Made by a program: the position numbers and the translations under genes. The notes below the pieces were generated by a model, which was not told where the DNA came from, made no database searches, and saw only the letters and a program-made list of their open reading frames with translations. Below are positions 15,814-25,358 of a DNA stretch of 50,254 nucleotides, one piece after another (the stretch's first letter is position 1; every line of letters starts with the position of its first letter). Source of the DNA: Lachnospiraceae bacterium (GTDB taxonomy: Bacteria; Bacillota; Clostridia; Lachnospirales; Lachnospiraceae); NCBI GenBank assembly GCA_022766905.1, contig JALEPU010000116.1, positions 1 through 50,254 of the forward strand, in the 5' to 3' direction.

Positions 15814-15946
15814 AATCATTTCCTCCTTTTGAAGTTGTTCGTTGTCCCTGTTTTCAAAAACACCTCGGCGTTCTTGCTGCGAGATGCGCGTCATGCGTTA
15901 GCATGACAAATTTCCAACGCACATCTTAAGCAATCCGCCGGAGGCT

Positions 15947-16074
15947 TTTATCGAAGTCGGAGATTGAAACTCCCACTTAATAAAAAAAATTATACTCCCA
16001 CTTGTAGAAGTGGGAGCCTTCTCCGGCTTCGATAAATATAATTTAACACCGGGCATGTGGTATAAAAATACCAC
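15947..16074. repeat. Nested inverted repeats, possible IS200/IS605-type or MITE-like end
   Basis: Outer arms TTTATCGAAGTCGGAG (15947-15962) and CTCCGGCTTCGATAAA (16021-16036) pair over 16 positions with one mismatch. Inside lies a perfect hairpin CTCCCACTT-GTAG-AAGTGGGAG (15995-16016). A further perfect hairpin GTGGTAT-AAAA-ATACCAC is at 16057-16074. There is no transposase gene here. Subterminal hairpins of this sort mark IS200/IS605 elements and their palindromic derivatives, but I cannot place the ends. Confidence 0.5.
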
Positions 16075-16105
16075 GAACTTACATTCGGAGAATCATGTGG
16101 GGGAG

Positions 16106-16123
16106 CTTACTTGATTCGGTTAA
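16106..16123. repeat. 18-bp direct repeat, copy 2
   Basis: Exact second copy of CTTACTTGATTCGGTTAA (first at 15257-15274), sitting between the nested hairpins and the end of the WYL regulator gene. The pair may mark right ends of two related small elements. Confidence 0.6.
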
Positions 16124-16127
16124 AATC

Positions 16128-17117
16128 TTAATCATATTGATTTTCCAACCGCTTTATTTCTGCTTTCATTTGTTCGCATACGGACTCAGGTCCGACAATT
16201 TTTATCCCACTTCCAAGAGACATAATCCAACCTAAAAATTGATTGCTTACATGTACGTCTACATTTACGGTGAACTGGTTCTCGTTTATCGGATGAAAAG
16301 CCGTGTTTTTCCCGAAACGATCTATAATTACACCGGCTAAAGTATTGTCTACCAGAAGCTTCACGGTTTGTTCTTCCCCGCTAAACATTCCAAAGCTTTT
16401 TTTCGCATAGTCTGCCATATTAAATTTTTTGAAATGTTCCTTTCCTTCTCTATCCTCATTCAGCATAGAGATATGCAGCATCTTATCAACACGATAATGC
16501 TTGATCATGCTTGCTTCCGAATCATATCCTATCAGATAATAGTTTTCATCATCCCATGACAATGCCCATGGACTTATCTGGTAATATGTCCCACCATGAC
16601 GAAGTTCCATTTCTTTTTTTACATTCCACTGGAAATACTGAAATTGAATCTTTTTATTTTCTGAAATAGCATTATGAATTGCATCTACCGAATAATAAAT
16701 GCTTTCATTCATTGTCTTGATTCTTCCGGATACATACACCTGCCGCTGTAGTTTCTGAGCATCATATTTGCTTACCAGCTTTTCCAGCTTCCGAATGAGT
16801 ACGTTAGATTTTTTCTCCGTAATAAATTTTGATGATTGAATTGCATCCACTAATAGCTTTAATTCAGGAAGTTCAAACGGTCGGTTTACCACATGGTAGT
16901 GATACTTATTTTTAATGGGTTCTCCTTCCACTTCAATGCCGAACACTTCCAGATCTTTCAGATCTGCATACAGGCTTTTTCGATCTGCCGTTATCCCATA
17001 TTCTTCCAGTGACGCTTTGATCTCTGACATGGTAATAAAATGCTCATCATCTGTCTTTTCCAGCATGATTTCCGCCAGCCGATACAATTTAAATTTCTGA
17101 TTGGTTCCTTTGGGCAT
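16128..17117 (-). CDS. WYL-domain transcriptional regulator
   Basis: A 329-residue DNA-binding regulator. Residues 1-75 form a winged helix-turn-helix (FKLYRLAEIMLEKT, then MSEIKASLEEYGITADRKSL and YADLKDLEVFGIEV). The WYL domain lies around residues 145-220 (IQFQYFQWN, then ISPWALSWDDENYYLIGYDSE and HYRVDKM), followed by a WCX-type C-terminal part. WYL regulators sense ligands, often nucleic acid, and several control defence or DNA-repair genes; the ligand here is unknown. The MazG-like gene ends 3 bases upstream, so both are likely one transcript. It borders the CRISPR island but no link is shown. Confidence 0.88.
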   Translation of the reverse strand: MPKGTNQKFKLYRLAEIMLEKTDDEHFITMSEIKASLEEYGITADRKSLYADLKDLEVFGIEVEGEPIKNKYHYHVVNRPFELPELKLLVDAIQSSKFITEKKSNVLIRKLEKLVSKYDAQKLQRQVYVSGRIKTMNESIYYSVDAIHNAISENKKIQFQYFQWNVKKEMELRHGGTYYQISPWALSWDDENYYLIGYDSEASMIKHYRVDKMLHISMLNEDREGKEHFKKFNMADYAKKSFGMFSGEEQTVKLLVDNTLAGVIIDRFGKNTAFHPINENQFTVNVDVHVSNQFLGWIMSLGSGIKIVGPESVCEQMKAEIKRLENQYD

Positions 17118-17120
17118 TTC

Positions 17121-17462
17121 CTATCTTCCCTTCAACTCCGTATACTTTTCCTTACTTCCATACGCTTTTTCCACCGGATATTTTTCATTGTTCCGTTTTA
17201 CCTTTGCCCGGACAATCTCATCCAAGTCCAGATTGCAGGCATCTGCCATAAGAATGCAGTAATTTACCACATCTGCTAATTCTTCTTTGATTTTATCGAT
17301 TTTCTCTTCGCAGATTATGTCTTCTGCGCTCCACTGGAATACCTCAAGTAATTCTGCCGCTTCCAGACTAATGGAAATTGCTAAATCCTTTGGATTGTGA
17401 AATTGTTTCCAGTTTCTATCGTCTCTGAATTTCAATACTTCATGGATGGTTTCTTGTGTCAT
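17121..17462 (-). CDS. MazG-like nucleotide pyrophosphohydrolase
   Basis: A 113-residue all-helical protein of the MazG / RS21-C6 dCTPase superfamily. The metal-binding signature is clear: SLEAAELLEVFQW (about 32-44) followed by KEELADVVNYCILMAD (about 59-74), giving the EXXE...EXXD pattern. The family hydrolyses (d)NTPs to monophosphate and pyrophosphate, either as house-cleaning or in nucleotide control; the preferred substrate cannot be read from sequence. It is encoded just upstream of the WYL regulator on the same strand. Confidence 0.88.
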   Translation of the reverse strand: MTQETIHEVLKFRDDRNWKQFHNPKDLAISISLEAAELLEVFQWSAEDIICEEKIDKIKEELADVVNYCILMADACNLDLDEIVRAKVKRNNEKYPVEKAYGSKEKYTELKGR

Positions 17463-17645
17463 TTTTTATGCCTCTTTCTCTCTTGAAATAGTTTTGGATA
17501 TAACCTCTATAAATACTCTCTAATCTGTTGTTTTGCATCTTTGATCTGTAAACATTATACCACACTATTGCCATTTTTTATGATTTTTTGACTGTTTTTT
17601 ATTGTATAGGAAATTACTCTTTATTTTCAATTTCAGGTAAACGGA

Positions 17646-17674
17646 TTGACAGAAAATTACATATATGGTATTAT
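17646..17674 (+). promoter_or_regulatory. Promoter TTGACA-17-TATTAT
   Basis: TTGACA at 17646-17651 and TATTAT at 17669-17674 are 17 bases apart and face the Rpn-like pseudogene that starts at 17827. The stretch 17463-17826 otherwise holds no gene that I can support. Confidence 0.7.
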
Positions 17675-17826
17675 ATGATTCGAAAAGGGATTTACTGATA
17701 TTTCTATATTATACAGGAAAAGTATTTTCCTGATAGCAATTCTGAAGCTCTCTCATGTGATCTGTTATCAAGTCTTCCTTTTTCATTGAAAAATCCAATC
17801 TTTTACATTATAATGGAGGTACTTAT

Positions 17827-18613
17827 ATGAATCAAAAACCAAAAAGAACGCTACAGGAACTGGACTTATTGGATCGTTTTCTCTTTGATGCAACAATGGA
17901 AGACCCGGATGCTTATGAGGCACTTTTAGAAATTTTATTAGGAGAGGAAATCTATCTTCTTACCCCACCGGAGACAGAGAAAGAGTTTCGGGTTTCTCCT
18001 TTGCTTCGTTCTATCCGGGTAGATGTTTATTCTATGGATAGAACGAAAAGGGTTTTTCAAACGGAAGCTCAAAAAGAAAACACCCACAATCTTCCAAAAA
18101 GGAGCCGTTATTATCAGTCTTTGATGGACACAGCCATGCTGGAACCAGGCTGTGTCGATTTTAACCTTTTAAAGGATACCTGTATTATTATGATCGCACC
18201 ATTTGATTTATTCGGACAGGGAAAATACAGATATACGTTCCGGATGACATGTGAGGAATCGGAGAAACTGGAACTTCAGGATGGTGCAAAACGAAAAGAT
18301 CCGCATCATAAAGAAGCGGGTTAGCCAGGTCAAGTTAAGTGAGGAAATGGGGGTTCGTTACATGCAGGCGTGGGAAGAAAAAGCAATGGAACGGGAAGCT
18401 GGAAGAAAGGAAGGTTATGAATCCGGACAGAAAGCGGGTTATGAATCTGGACAGAAAGCGGGGCATGAGTCTGGCCAGCAAGAGGGGAAAGAACAGATGA
18501 GCCAGTTAATTTTGTTTTTATTGAAAGAAGAACGGTCTGAGGAATTAGAAAGAGTCGCGAAAGATCCAGAATATTGTAAAGAACTGATGAAGGAGTATGG
18601 ATTAGAAAAATAG
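17827..18613 (+). pseudogene. Rpn-type PD-(D/E)XK nuclease family gene with internal deletion
   Basis: The first frame (17827-18324) gives the N-terminal nuclease part: LLDRFLFDATMEDPDAYEAL, then RVDVYSMDRTKRVFQTEAQK with the D...E-x-Q active-site pattern, then FRMTCEESEKLELQDGAKR. At about 18295 the sequence jumps into another frame that continues with IRIIKKRVSQVKLSEEMGVR, YMQAWEEKAMER and a GYESGQKAG repeat tail, ending at 18613. Family members have some 50-60 residues between these parts, so a deletion removed them and shifted the frame. These proteins are annotated as PD-(D/E)XK family transposases and promote recA-independent recombination in known Rpn cases. GGAGG precedes the ATG. Confidence 0.75.
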
Positions 18614-18649
18614 CGGAAAAACGAGATAAAATACGTTCTATTATAAGAA

Positions 18650-18692
18650 AAAGAAAAGGGGGCATTGCAAAATGATGCTCCCTGTCCTTTTA
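18650..18692. terminator. Probable bidirectional terminator between convergent genes
   Basis: AAAAGGGGGCAT pairs with ATGCTCCC...CCTTTT around a TGCAAAATG-type loop. It lies between the 3' ends of the plus-strand pseudogene and the minus-strand phosphoesterase gene. The stem is imperfect. Confidence 0.5.
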
Positions 18693-18697
18693 TCATT

Positions 18698-19453
18698 CTA
18701 TGAAATTCTGATTACCTGCTCATACAAAAGGATTTCTTCCATGTTGACATTTCTATTATCATGATAATGTCCGAAAAACCATCTTTTGAATTGTGTTTTC
18801 TGTCGTATTTCTTCCAAATAATCCGTTAAAATGTCCTGTTTGTATATTCCATGACTGATTAATGCCTGGGTGCTGGAGGCGCAGCAATGAGATATGATAA
18901 AATCCACTGTATTGTCATTGGCCAACAGATTCCTGTGGCCTTCAGCCATTTCCTCTTCCGATGGCAGTTCCTGCTGCCACCAGCTCAGATGATTAATGCG
19001 ATAATTTCTTCTTTCCCGGTCCAGTCTTCTCCTTTTCAGCTTGAAGTTCGGGTCGTCCGGTTCCAGTATGCCGCCTTCCATGTCATGGCTGCTTGCTCCT
19101 CCAAAGGCAAATATTTTTTTACCGTCAATCATAAAAACCTGGCCTCGCATCAGATGGATGACAGACGGCCGGATTTTGTGAACATTGCCTCCATGCCATT
19201 CTTCTACCGGATAAGCATATAACCTGTCAAAATTTTCATGATTTCCATCTATGAACAATGTGGTAAAAGATTTTTCATCCAACCAGTTTAAAAAAGTGGT
19301 CTCCTCTTTGCTTTCTTTTTCTTTATTCCATACCGCTCCGAAATCACCGCAAATAATCACATAATCCTCTTTGGTCATTTCTTTCTGTTCCGGAAAATTT
19401 CTGGTATTCAAACGTTCAAAACTGCCATGGCAATCTCCGGTGATATAAATCAT
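18698..19453 (-). CDS. Calcineurin-like metallophosphoesterase
   Basis: A 251-residue cytoplasmic enzyme with the metallophosphoesterase motifs in order: GDCHGSFERL at the N-terminus (usually GDIHG), CGDFGAVW, DGNHENFDRL, SHCCAS and FGHYHDN. These residues bind two metal ions and hydrolyse phosphoesters; the substrate is unknown. I place the start at 19453 since AAAGGAGGGG lies just before that ATG; a Met six codons earlier lacks such a site. The gene is preceded by the unknown gene at 19475 and could be in one operon with it and the histidine kinase. Confidence 0.88.
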   Translation of the reverse strand: MIYITGDCHGSFERLNTRNFPEQKEMTKEDYVIICGDFGAVWNKEKESKEETTFLNWLDEKSFTTLFIDGNHENFDRLYAYPVEEWHGGNVHKIRPSVIHLMRGQVFMIDGKKIFAFGGASSHDMEGGILEPDDPNFKLKRRRLDRERRNYRINHLSWWQQELPSEEEMAEGHRNLLANDNTVDFIISHCCASSTQALISHGIYKQDILTDYLEEIRQKTQFKRWFFGHYHDNRNVNMEEILLYEQVIRIS

Positions 19454-19474
19454 AAGTACCCCTCCTTTCAATCT

Positions 19475-19918
19475 TTACTTCATGTCCGGTTTCCACCAGA
19501 ATACTCCTTCCGATTCTGCCAGTGCACATAAGATTCTTTTTGCCTTTTCATCAGGGTGGTATACGGTCAGATTCAATGTTTCGCTTTCCACACTTAAAAG
19601 CATTCTTTTTTCTCCAAATAAGATGTCGATGAATTTTCCACAAGTCAAAACAACGTCTCTGATGATTGCATCCAGCTCATCGATATCGATATCGTCAAAC
19701 CACTCCTCATAAAAGACCTCAAAATCATAGTAGCAACATAGTTTTAAAATAATTCTGGAGAACTTATCAGCAATATTTCCCATTTCTTTTCCTTTTAAAA
19801 AAAACTGCTCGATCTCAAAGAACTTTCCTTTTGCGTTTTGAGGCACCTGCTCCGGAAGGAAATCAATCACATAATATTCCTGTTCTAATAATTCTTCTAC
19901 CAAATCATCTTTATTCAT
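19475..19918 (-). CDS. Conserved hypothetical protein (147 aa)
   Basis: An acidic, mostly helical protein: MNKDDLVEELLEQEYYVIDF, then a helical middle (IADKFSRIILKLCCYYDFEV) and an EEWFDDIDIDELDAI stretch. The end has strands (RMLLSVESETLNLTVYH) and AESEGVFWWKPDMK. No known motif is recognised and no signal peptide is present. AGGAG lies 9 bases before the ATG at 19918. It lies between the hybrid histidine kinase (24 bases upstream) and the phosphoesterase gene on the same strand, so they may share a transcript. Function unknown. Confidence 0.65.
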   Translation of the reverse strand: MNKDDLVEELLEQEYYVIDFLPEQVPQNAKGKFFEIEQFFLKGKEMGNIADKFSRIILKLCCYYDFEVFYEEWFDDIDIDELDAIIRDVVLTCGKFIDILFGEKRMLLSVESETLNLTVYHPDEKAKRILCALAESEGVFWWKPDMK

Positions 19919-19942
19919 CAAATGATTCTCCTATTATTTTTC

Positions 19943-22900
19943 TTACCACTTCATCCACCTGTTCAATGTTCTGGAGAGTGCTTTCAAATCAAGAGGTTTT
20001 GCAATGTGCTCATTCATACCGACGGTTTTTGCCGCCTGTACATCTTCTGCAAATGCATTTGCCGTCATGGCGACAATAGGGATTTGGCGGCAATAATTGC
20101 GGTCCATGGCACGAATGGCTCTTGTGGCATCATAGCCGTTCATTTTCGGCATCTGAATATCCATAAAGATAATGTCATAATATCCGTCTTCACACTCGGT
20201 CATTTTGTCAATGGCTTCTGTACCGTCAATGACCCGTTCTACCTCCAATCCTGTGTTTTTCAGAATTTCGGCTGCAATCTCTGCATTCAGATCATTGTCC
20301 TCTACGAGCAGGGCACGATGTCCGGAAAGTTCCATACTTTGCAGTAAATGAATTGGTTCTTCCAGCTCTTTGTGTTCCTCTTCGCCAAGAAGAATGCTAA
20401 AGGTTTTTGCCAGGCGGGAACGGAACAGAGGCTTGCTGATAAATGCGTTGGCACCTGCGGCTCTGGCTTCCTGTTCGATGTCAGACCAGTCATAGGCGGA
20501 AATGATGATAATTGGCACATCGGCTCCAACCTGCCTGCGGATTGCTCTCGTCGTCTCAATTCCATCCATATCAGGCATTTTCCAGTCGATAATGCAGGCA
20601 AAATAATCCCGTTTCTGTTCATGATGGAGAACGACCTGTTTTACTGCTTCTCTTCCTGTAGATACTCCTTCTGCCTTCATGCCAAGATCGTTGAGCATGC
20701 CGCAGCAGGATTCCAGACTCAATTCATCATCATCTGCCACAAGCACATCCAGATTCACAAATTTATCGTAATGAATTTCCACTGTGTCCTGAAGCTTCAG
20801 GTAAATCGTAACAATGAATCGTGAGCCCTCACCCAGTTTGCTTTCTACTTTGATATCTCCGCCCATCATGCGGACAATATTCCGGCTGATCGGCATACCA
20901 AGCCCCGTACCCTGAATATTGTTAACATAATTATCCTCTGCTCTTGCAAAAGGCTCGAAAATTTTATCAATGAATTCCTCACTCATTCCGATACCATTAT
21001 CTTCAAAGATAAATTCATAACATCCTACTTTTGCCTGATTGGAAGGCCTTTCTGTAATAGAGATCTGAATCTTTCCTCCATCCGGCGTAAATTTTACTGC
21101 ATTTCCCATTAAATTGGTAAAGACTTTTTGAATCCGCAGACTGTCTCCTATTACAGCCTCGTGGGTTACTCCGGAAATGTTCACACTAAGCTCATGGTGG
21201 TGTTCTTCAATCTGTGAATTTGTAATGGTAAATAGGTTATCAAGCAAATCGGAAAGATTAAATTCTTCCTCGATCAGCTGAACTTTTCCCGATTCGATTT
21301 TGCTCATATCCAATACTTCATTAATCAGGCTAAGCAAATGTTTACTTGCCTGGGTAATTTTTTGCAGACTGTCTTTTACTCTGTCTTTGTCATCAATATG
21401 AGCTGCTGCAATAGCCGTCATACCAATAATGCCGTTCATAGGGGTCCGGATATCATGAGACATATTGGACAGGAAGTCTGTTTTTGCTTTATTTGCAGCC
21501 TCTGCTGCATCAAAAGCTGCCTGCAATGCCATTTCCTGCTGCCGTTCCTTTTTGATCAGGTCATCCACATTTCTTGTTCCAACCACGACTGCAAAGCTTC
21601 CGTCTCTTTCCTGGACAAATGCCACCCGGGCCTGAAGATAGACAACCCCTCCATCGTTTAATTTTTCATAAGTAAAAGAATAATCCTGTCCATCTGCCCG
21701 AATATGTTCTAAAGATAGTTTTTCCAGAAATTCGCTGCGGCTTCCTTCTGAAATTAATTCTTTTGCATAACTTTCGATTCCCTTGGACCAGCAGTTGTTA
21801 TGTTTGTTGAAATAGTCTTCAATAGCCCGTCCTTCCTTATCTTTCGCCCGGTAACAGGTAACAGTATCCTCATCCGGATCTACCAGAAGAACAGAATAAT
21901 ATTCCGATCCCAGACCCTCTATGATTTCCCGCTGAGTTTCCATTTCACGGGTCTGTTTCAATTGACGACGCATCTCTTCATCCACATCACGCATACCAAG
22001 AATAAAGGTAATGGTTCCGTTGGAATCTACCATTTTTACTACGTTCATCTCATAGTAAGAAATAACCCCATTCATATATCTTCGATAGCCTTGTTTGTAA
22101 AGACCCACATCCGGAACACGCTCCATAAGAACACCAAGCCCGCTGGACTCTCTGATTCTGTCCTGGTCTTCCGGAACAATAAAATGATCAATATATTGGG
22201 AAAGGACTTCTTCATAACTACCCATTTCCATTAATTCTTCAAGAAGTTCCGTCTCCATGCCAATCCCATCTGTCCGGTATAAGGACATCTTTCCGGTTTG
22301 AACATCAATTTTAAACAGGCTGTGATATTCCTGACTCAAGGCTCCGGAAATTGCCATCTCTTCCTCGAGAGCTTTATTGGTCTTCTCCAATGCAGCAAAA
22401 GCTTCTTCCAGTTTCCGCTGCTGAGCAAGCTCCTGGTTCTTTTCTTCATTGATATTTTTAAAACCGATAACAAACTCATTTTTTTCCTGATTTGGTTTTA
22501 CAAGCTGACACTGAAAATACTGGATCTGATCACCGCGAAATACCCGATAATTAAAGTAAAAGGTCATTTTATCAGATAAAAGCTGATTTACACCGGAAAT
22601 CAAACGAATGTGATCAAATAGATGCCGGTCTTCCACAAACACATCGTTTTCAATGTAAGAGCGAATATTCTCTTCATAACTGCCGACCGCAAATTTCTGG
22701 CCATAGCGGTCACTCATTACTTGTCCCATACGGTAACAGATTGCCTCTCCCGTATCTGCATTGACGGTATAGACATTTTCATAAGGAATTGCCAGAGCCT
22801 GAATCAGGTTGTTTTGAGATTCCACAGCTTCTTTTTCCGATGTAATATTTCGGAGGCCGCAAATCATCTTAATCATCTTTCCCGATTCATTTCTCTCAAC

Positions 22901-23335
22901 AGGAATCAGGCTGCATCTTGTCCAGCCTCCCGCTTTGGCAGCATATTCCTGCACAAGAATGGATTTTTTTCCCATTCTCTTGTCAAGAGTATCACAATCT
23001 GTAAAATTATGCATAATTGATCTGTGCTCTTCTGCTACCAGGGTGTCGACCATCCATTTCAAAGAAAGGCGGACATCTCCTTTTTCTCCATAAATATGGT
23101 GCATACTGTCCACTGAAATTATTTCCTGGAAAGTATTTCGTTCCAGATCAATATAATACAAGGCGAAAAAAACACTGCTCAGAGAACCGATAATCGCCGT
23201 ATGCTGCTTCTCTGTTTCCAGAAGTGTCGTAAGTTCTTCATTGATTTCCTGCATTCGATTGATTTGTTCTTCTCCTAATTCTCCCTTACATACCTGCTCA
23301 TCCTGTTTTAAAAATGTTTGTGTACCTTTCCACAT
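19943..23335 (-). CDS. Hybrid sensor histidine kinase with PAS-like repeats and two receiver domains
   Basis: A 1130-residue protein with no membrane segment. About four PAS-like sensor units fill residues 1-600. A coiled linker leads to the phospho-acceptor box DFLSNMSHDIRTPMNGIIG (His627), then the ATPase boxes (N-box LMGNAVKFTPDG, G1 EDNGIGMS, G2 GTGLGMPISR). Two receiver domains follow, with phospho-acceptor Asp917 (CIIDWKMPDMDG) and Asp1059 (IIFMDIQMPKMNG). Receivers at the end of the chain suggest a phosphorelay or enzyme-type output, with no DNA-binding partner nearby. I chose the ATG at 23335 for its TTGGAGGG site; the frame is open to 23431. Confidence 0.9.
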   Translation of the reverse strand: MWKGTQTFLKQDEQVCKGELGEEQINRMQEINEELTTLLETEKQHTAIIGSLSSVFFALYYIDLERNTFQEIISVDSMHHIYGEKGDVRLSLKWMVDTLVAEEHRSIMHNFTDCDTLDKRMGKKSILVQEYAAKAGGWTRCSLIPVERNESGKMIKMICGLRNITSEKEAVESQNNLIQALAIPYENVYTVNADTGEAICYRMGQVMSDRYGQKFAVGSYEENIRSYIENDVFVEDRHLFDHIRLISGVNQLLSDKMTFYFNYRVFRGDQIQYFQCQLVKPNQEKNEFVIGFKNINEEKNQELAQQRKLEEAFAALEKTNKALEEEMAISGALSQEYHSLFKIDVQTGKMSLYRTDGIGMETELLEELMEMGSYEEVLSQYIDHFIVPEDQDRIRESSGLGVLMERVPDVGLYKQGYRRYMNGVISYYEMNVVKMVDSNGTITFILGMRDVDEEMRRQLKQTREMETQREIIEGLGSEYYSVLLVDPDEDTVTCYRAKDKEGRAIEDYFNKHNNCWSKGIESYAKELISEGSRSEFLEKLSLEHIRADGQDYSFTYEKLNDGGVVYLQARVAFVQERDGSFAVVVGTRNVDDLIKKERQQEMALQAAFDAAEAANKAKTDFLSNMSHDIRTPMNGIIGMTAIAAAHIDDKDRVKDSLQKITQASKHLLSLINEVLDMSKIESGKVQLIEEEFNLSDLLDNLFTITNSQIEEHHHELSVNISGVTHEAVIGDSLRIQKVFTNLMGNAVKFTPDGGKIQISITERPSNQAKVGCYEFIFEDNGIGMSEEFIDKIFEPFARAEDNYVNNIQGTGLGMPISRNIVRMMGGDIKVESKLGEGSRFIVTIYLKLQDTVEIHYDKFVNLDVLVADDDELSLESCCGMLNDLGMKAEGVSTGREAVKQVVLHHEQKRDYFACIIDWKMPDMDGIETTRAIRRQVGADVPIIIISAYDWSDIEQEARAAGANAFISKPLFRSRLAKTFSILLGEEEHKELEEPIHLLQSMELSGHRALLVEDNDLNAEIAAEILKNTGLEVERVIDGTEAIDKMTECEDGYYDIIFMDIQMPKMNGYDATRAIRAMDRNYCRQIPIVAMTANAFAEDVQAAKTVGMNEHIAKPLDLKALSRTLNRWMKW

Positions 23336-23549
23336 ACTATCCCTCCAAGATACTGTTATTTCCTGAATCCTTTCATAACACACGTAGTAATTTTTCAAAT
23401 AGATCCTTAACATCGATTGGTTTGCTTTCATTACGTTTTGCGCTTTTTACCCATTTTCTCATTAATATTATAATATCACGGCTGAAAGATAGTCCGCAAC
23501 TGTTTGTGAATAATTTGTGTCCGTTCATTCAAAAAATTCCCCCTCACAC

Positions 23550-23578
23550 TTGAATTTGGTACTTATAAAGAGTATAAT
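23550..23578 (+). promoter_or_regulatory. Promoter of pgi (TTGAAT-17-TATAAT)
   Basis: TTGAAT at 23550-23555 and TATAAT at 23573-23578 are separated by 17 bases, and the pgi start lies 46 bases downstream behind AAGGAGG. The spacing and the perfect -10 box make this a strong housekeeping promoter. Confidence 0.85.
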
Positions 23579-23623
23579 TAACATACAATTCTATGTTTTT
23601 AACTTAATAAGGAGGATTATTTT

Positions 23624-25204
23624 ATGGTAACCTGGAACAACTTAGATACCCTTGCTTCCTTTCAGGATCTTGCAAAAGTAGATCCTGTTGATCTTGTAAG
23701 CGTAATGTCCGGTGAGAATGGAGCAAATCGTGTCAAAACTTACAGTGCTCCTATGGCAGAAGGTCTTGCCTTCAATTACGCAACCAAACAGGTGGATGCT
23801 GATGTACTTGAAGCTCTTGCAAAATTAGCAAAAGAAGCTCAGTTAACTGAAAAGTACGCAGCTCTTTACAATGGTGAAGTGATCAATACCGGTGAGAAAA
23901 GACTGGTTCTTCATCAGCTGACCCGCGGACAGTTAGGCGAAGATGTCGTTGCAGATGGTGTTAACAAGCGTGATTTCTATGTAGGCCAGCAGAAAAAAGT
24001 TGCAGATTTTGCAAATAAAGTACATGCCGGTGAGATTACAAATGAAGCTGGTGAAAAGTTTACAACCGTAGTTCAGATTGGTATTGGCGGCAGCGATCTT
24101 GGTCCTCGTGCCATTTATTTAGCACTTGAGAACTGGGCAAAAAAGAACGATCTGCTGAAGATGGAAGCCAAATTCATCAGTAACGTAGACCCTGATGATG
24201 CAGCAGCTGTTTTGAACTCCATTGATGTTGCACATTCCCTGTTCATCGTTGTTTCCAAATCCGGTACAACTCTTGAGACTTTAACAAATGAAGCTTTCGT
24301 AAAAGACGCTCTCAACAACCTTGGTTTAGATGTTTCCAAGCATATGCTTGCTGTTACAAGTGAGACATCCCCTCTGGCTAAGAGTGATGATTATCTGGCA
24401 GCATTCTTTATGGATGATTATATTGGAGGACGTTTCTCTTCCTGTTCTTCCGTAGGAGGAGCTGTATTATCCCTGGCATTTGGCCCGGAAGTTTTTGCAG
24501 ATTTCTTAGACGGCGCAGCAGAAGAAGACAAGCTTGCAATGAATGAAGATATTTTACAGAATCCTGATATGCTGGATGCGTTAATCGGTGTTTATGAACG
24601 TAATATTCTGGGATACCCTGCTACCGCAGTTCTTCCATATTCCCAGGCTCTGAACCGTTTCCCAGCTCATTTACAGCAGCTTGATATGGAATCCAACGGT
24701 AAATCTGTCAACCGTTTTGGAGAACCAGTTGATTATGTAACCGGACCAATTATCTTTGGTGAGCCCGGAACAAACGGACAGCATTCCTTCTATCAGCTTC
24801 TTCATCAGGGAACTGATATTGTACCTTTGCAGTTTGTTGGATTTAAGAACAGCCAGATTGGTACTGATGTAGTGATCGAAGGCAGCACAAGCCAGAAAAA
24901 ACTTTGCGCAAACGTAGCTGCACAGATTATCGCTTTTGCATGTGGAAAAGACGATGAAAACCGCAACAAGAAGTTCGACGGCGGACGTCCATCCAGCATC
25001 ATTATCGGTGAAGATCTGAATCCAAAGTCTCTTGGTGCTCTTCTTGCTCACTTCGAGAACAAGATTATGTATCAGGGATTCTTATGGAATGTAAACAGCT
25101 TTGACCAGGAAGGCGTACAGCTTGGTAAAGTATTAGCAAAACGCGTTCTTGCTCATGAAACAGATGGCGCATTAAAAGAACTCAGTGATTTACTGGAAAT
25201 CTAA
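23624..25204 (+). CDS. pgi: Glucose-6-phosphate isomerase
   Basis: A 526-residue enzyme that interconverts glucose 6-phosphate and fructose 6-phosphate in glycolysis. Family marks include VVQIGIGGSDLGPRAIYLAL (sugar isomerase domain 1), VVSKSGTTLETLTNEAF (phosphate-binding SIS loop), GGRFSSCSSVGG, the signature FGEPGTNGQHSFYQLLHQGT with the catalytic Glu region, and a late KSLGALLAHFENK. The length fits the long bacterial form. It is a single-gene unit with its own promoter and a strong terminator; codon use is biased, as expected for a highly expressed gene. Confidence 0.97.
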   Translation: MVTWNNLDTLASFQDLAKVDPVDLVSVMSGENGANRVKTYSAPMAEGLAFNYATKQVDADVLEALAKLAKEAQLTEKYAALYNGEVINTGEKRLVLHQLTRGQLGEDVVADGVNKRDFYVGQQKKVADFANKVHAGEITNEAGEKFTTVVQIGIGGSDLGPRAIYLALENWAKKNDLLKMEAKFISNVDPDDAAAVLNSIDVAHSLFIVVSKSGTTLETLTNEAFVKDALNNLGLDVSKHMLAVTSETSPLAKSDDYLAAFFMDDYIGGRFSSCSSVGGAVLSLAFGPEVFADFLDGAAEEDKLAMNEDILQNPDMLDALIGVYERNILGYPATAVLPYSQALNRFPAHLQQLDMESNGKSVNRFGEPVDYVTGPIIFGEPGTNGQHSFYQLLHQGTDIVPLQFVGFKNSQIGTDVVIEGSTSQKKLCANVAAQIIAFACGKDDENRNKKFDGGRPSSIIIGEDLNPKSLGALLAHFENKIMYQGFLWNVNSFDQEGVQLGKVLAKRVLAHETDGALKELSDLLEI

Positions 25205-25246
25205 TCAAAGAATTTCATAGATTATCATTTATGTAGATCATAATTT

Positions 25247-25283
25247 AAGGCGGACCACTTGCAAAAGTCAGGTCCGCCTTTTT
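25247..25283 (+). terminator. Terminator of pgi
   Basis: A perfect 10-bp stem AAGGCGGACC (25247-25256) / GGTCCGCCTT (25271-25280) is followed by T bases. Confidence 0.9.
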
Positions 25284-25358
25284 CATTCCTGTAGAAATAT
25301 CAATCCGGGAGATGTTAAAAATCTTTTTCCTGCATTCCCTTCCTCTTTTTAGAAAAAA

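Noticed and set aside
17121-17462. MazG-like gene plus WYL regulator as part of the CRISPR defence system
   Set aside because: They are separated from the cas operon by an IS element and other elements, and both families are common outside defence loci.
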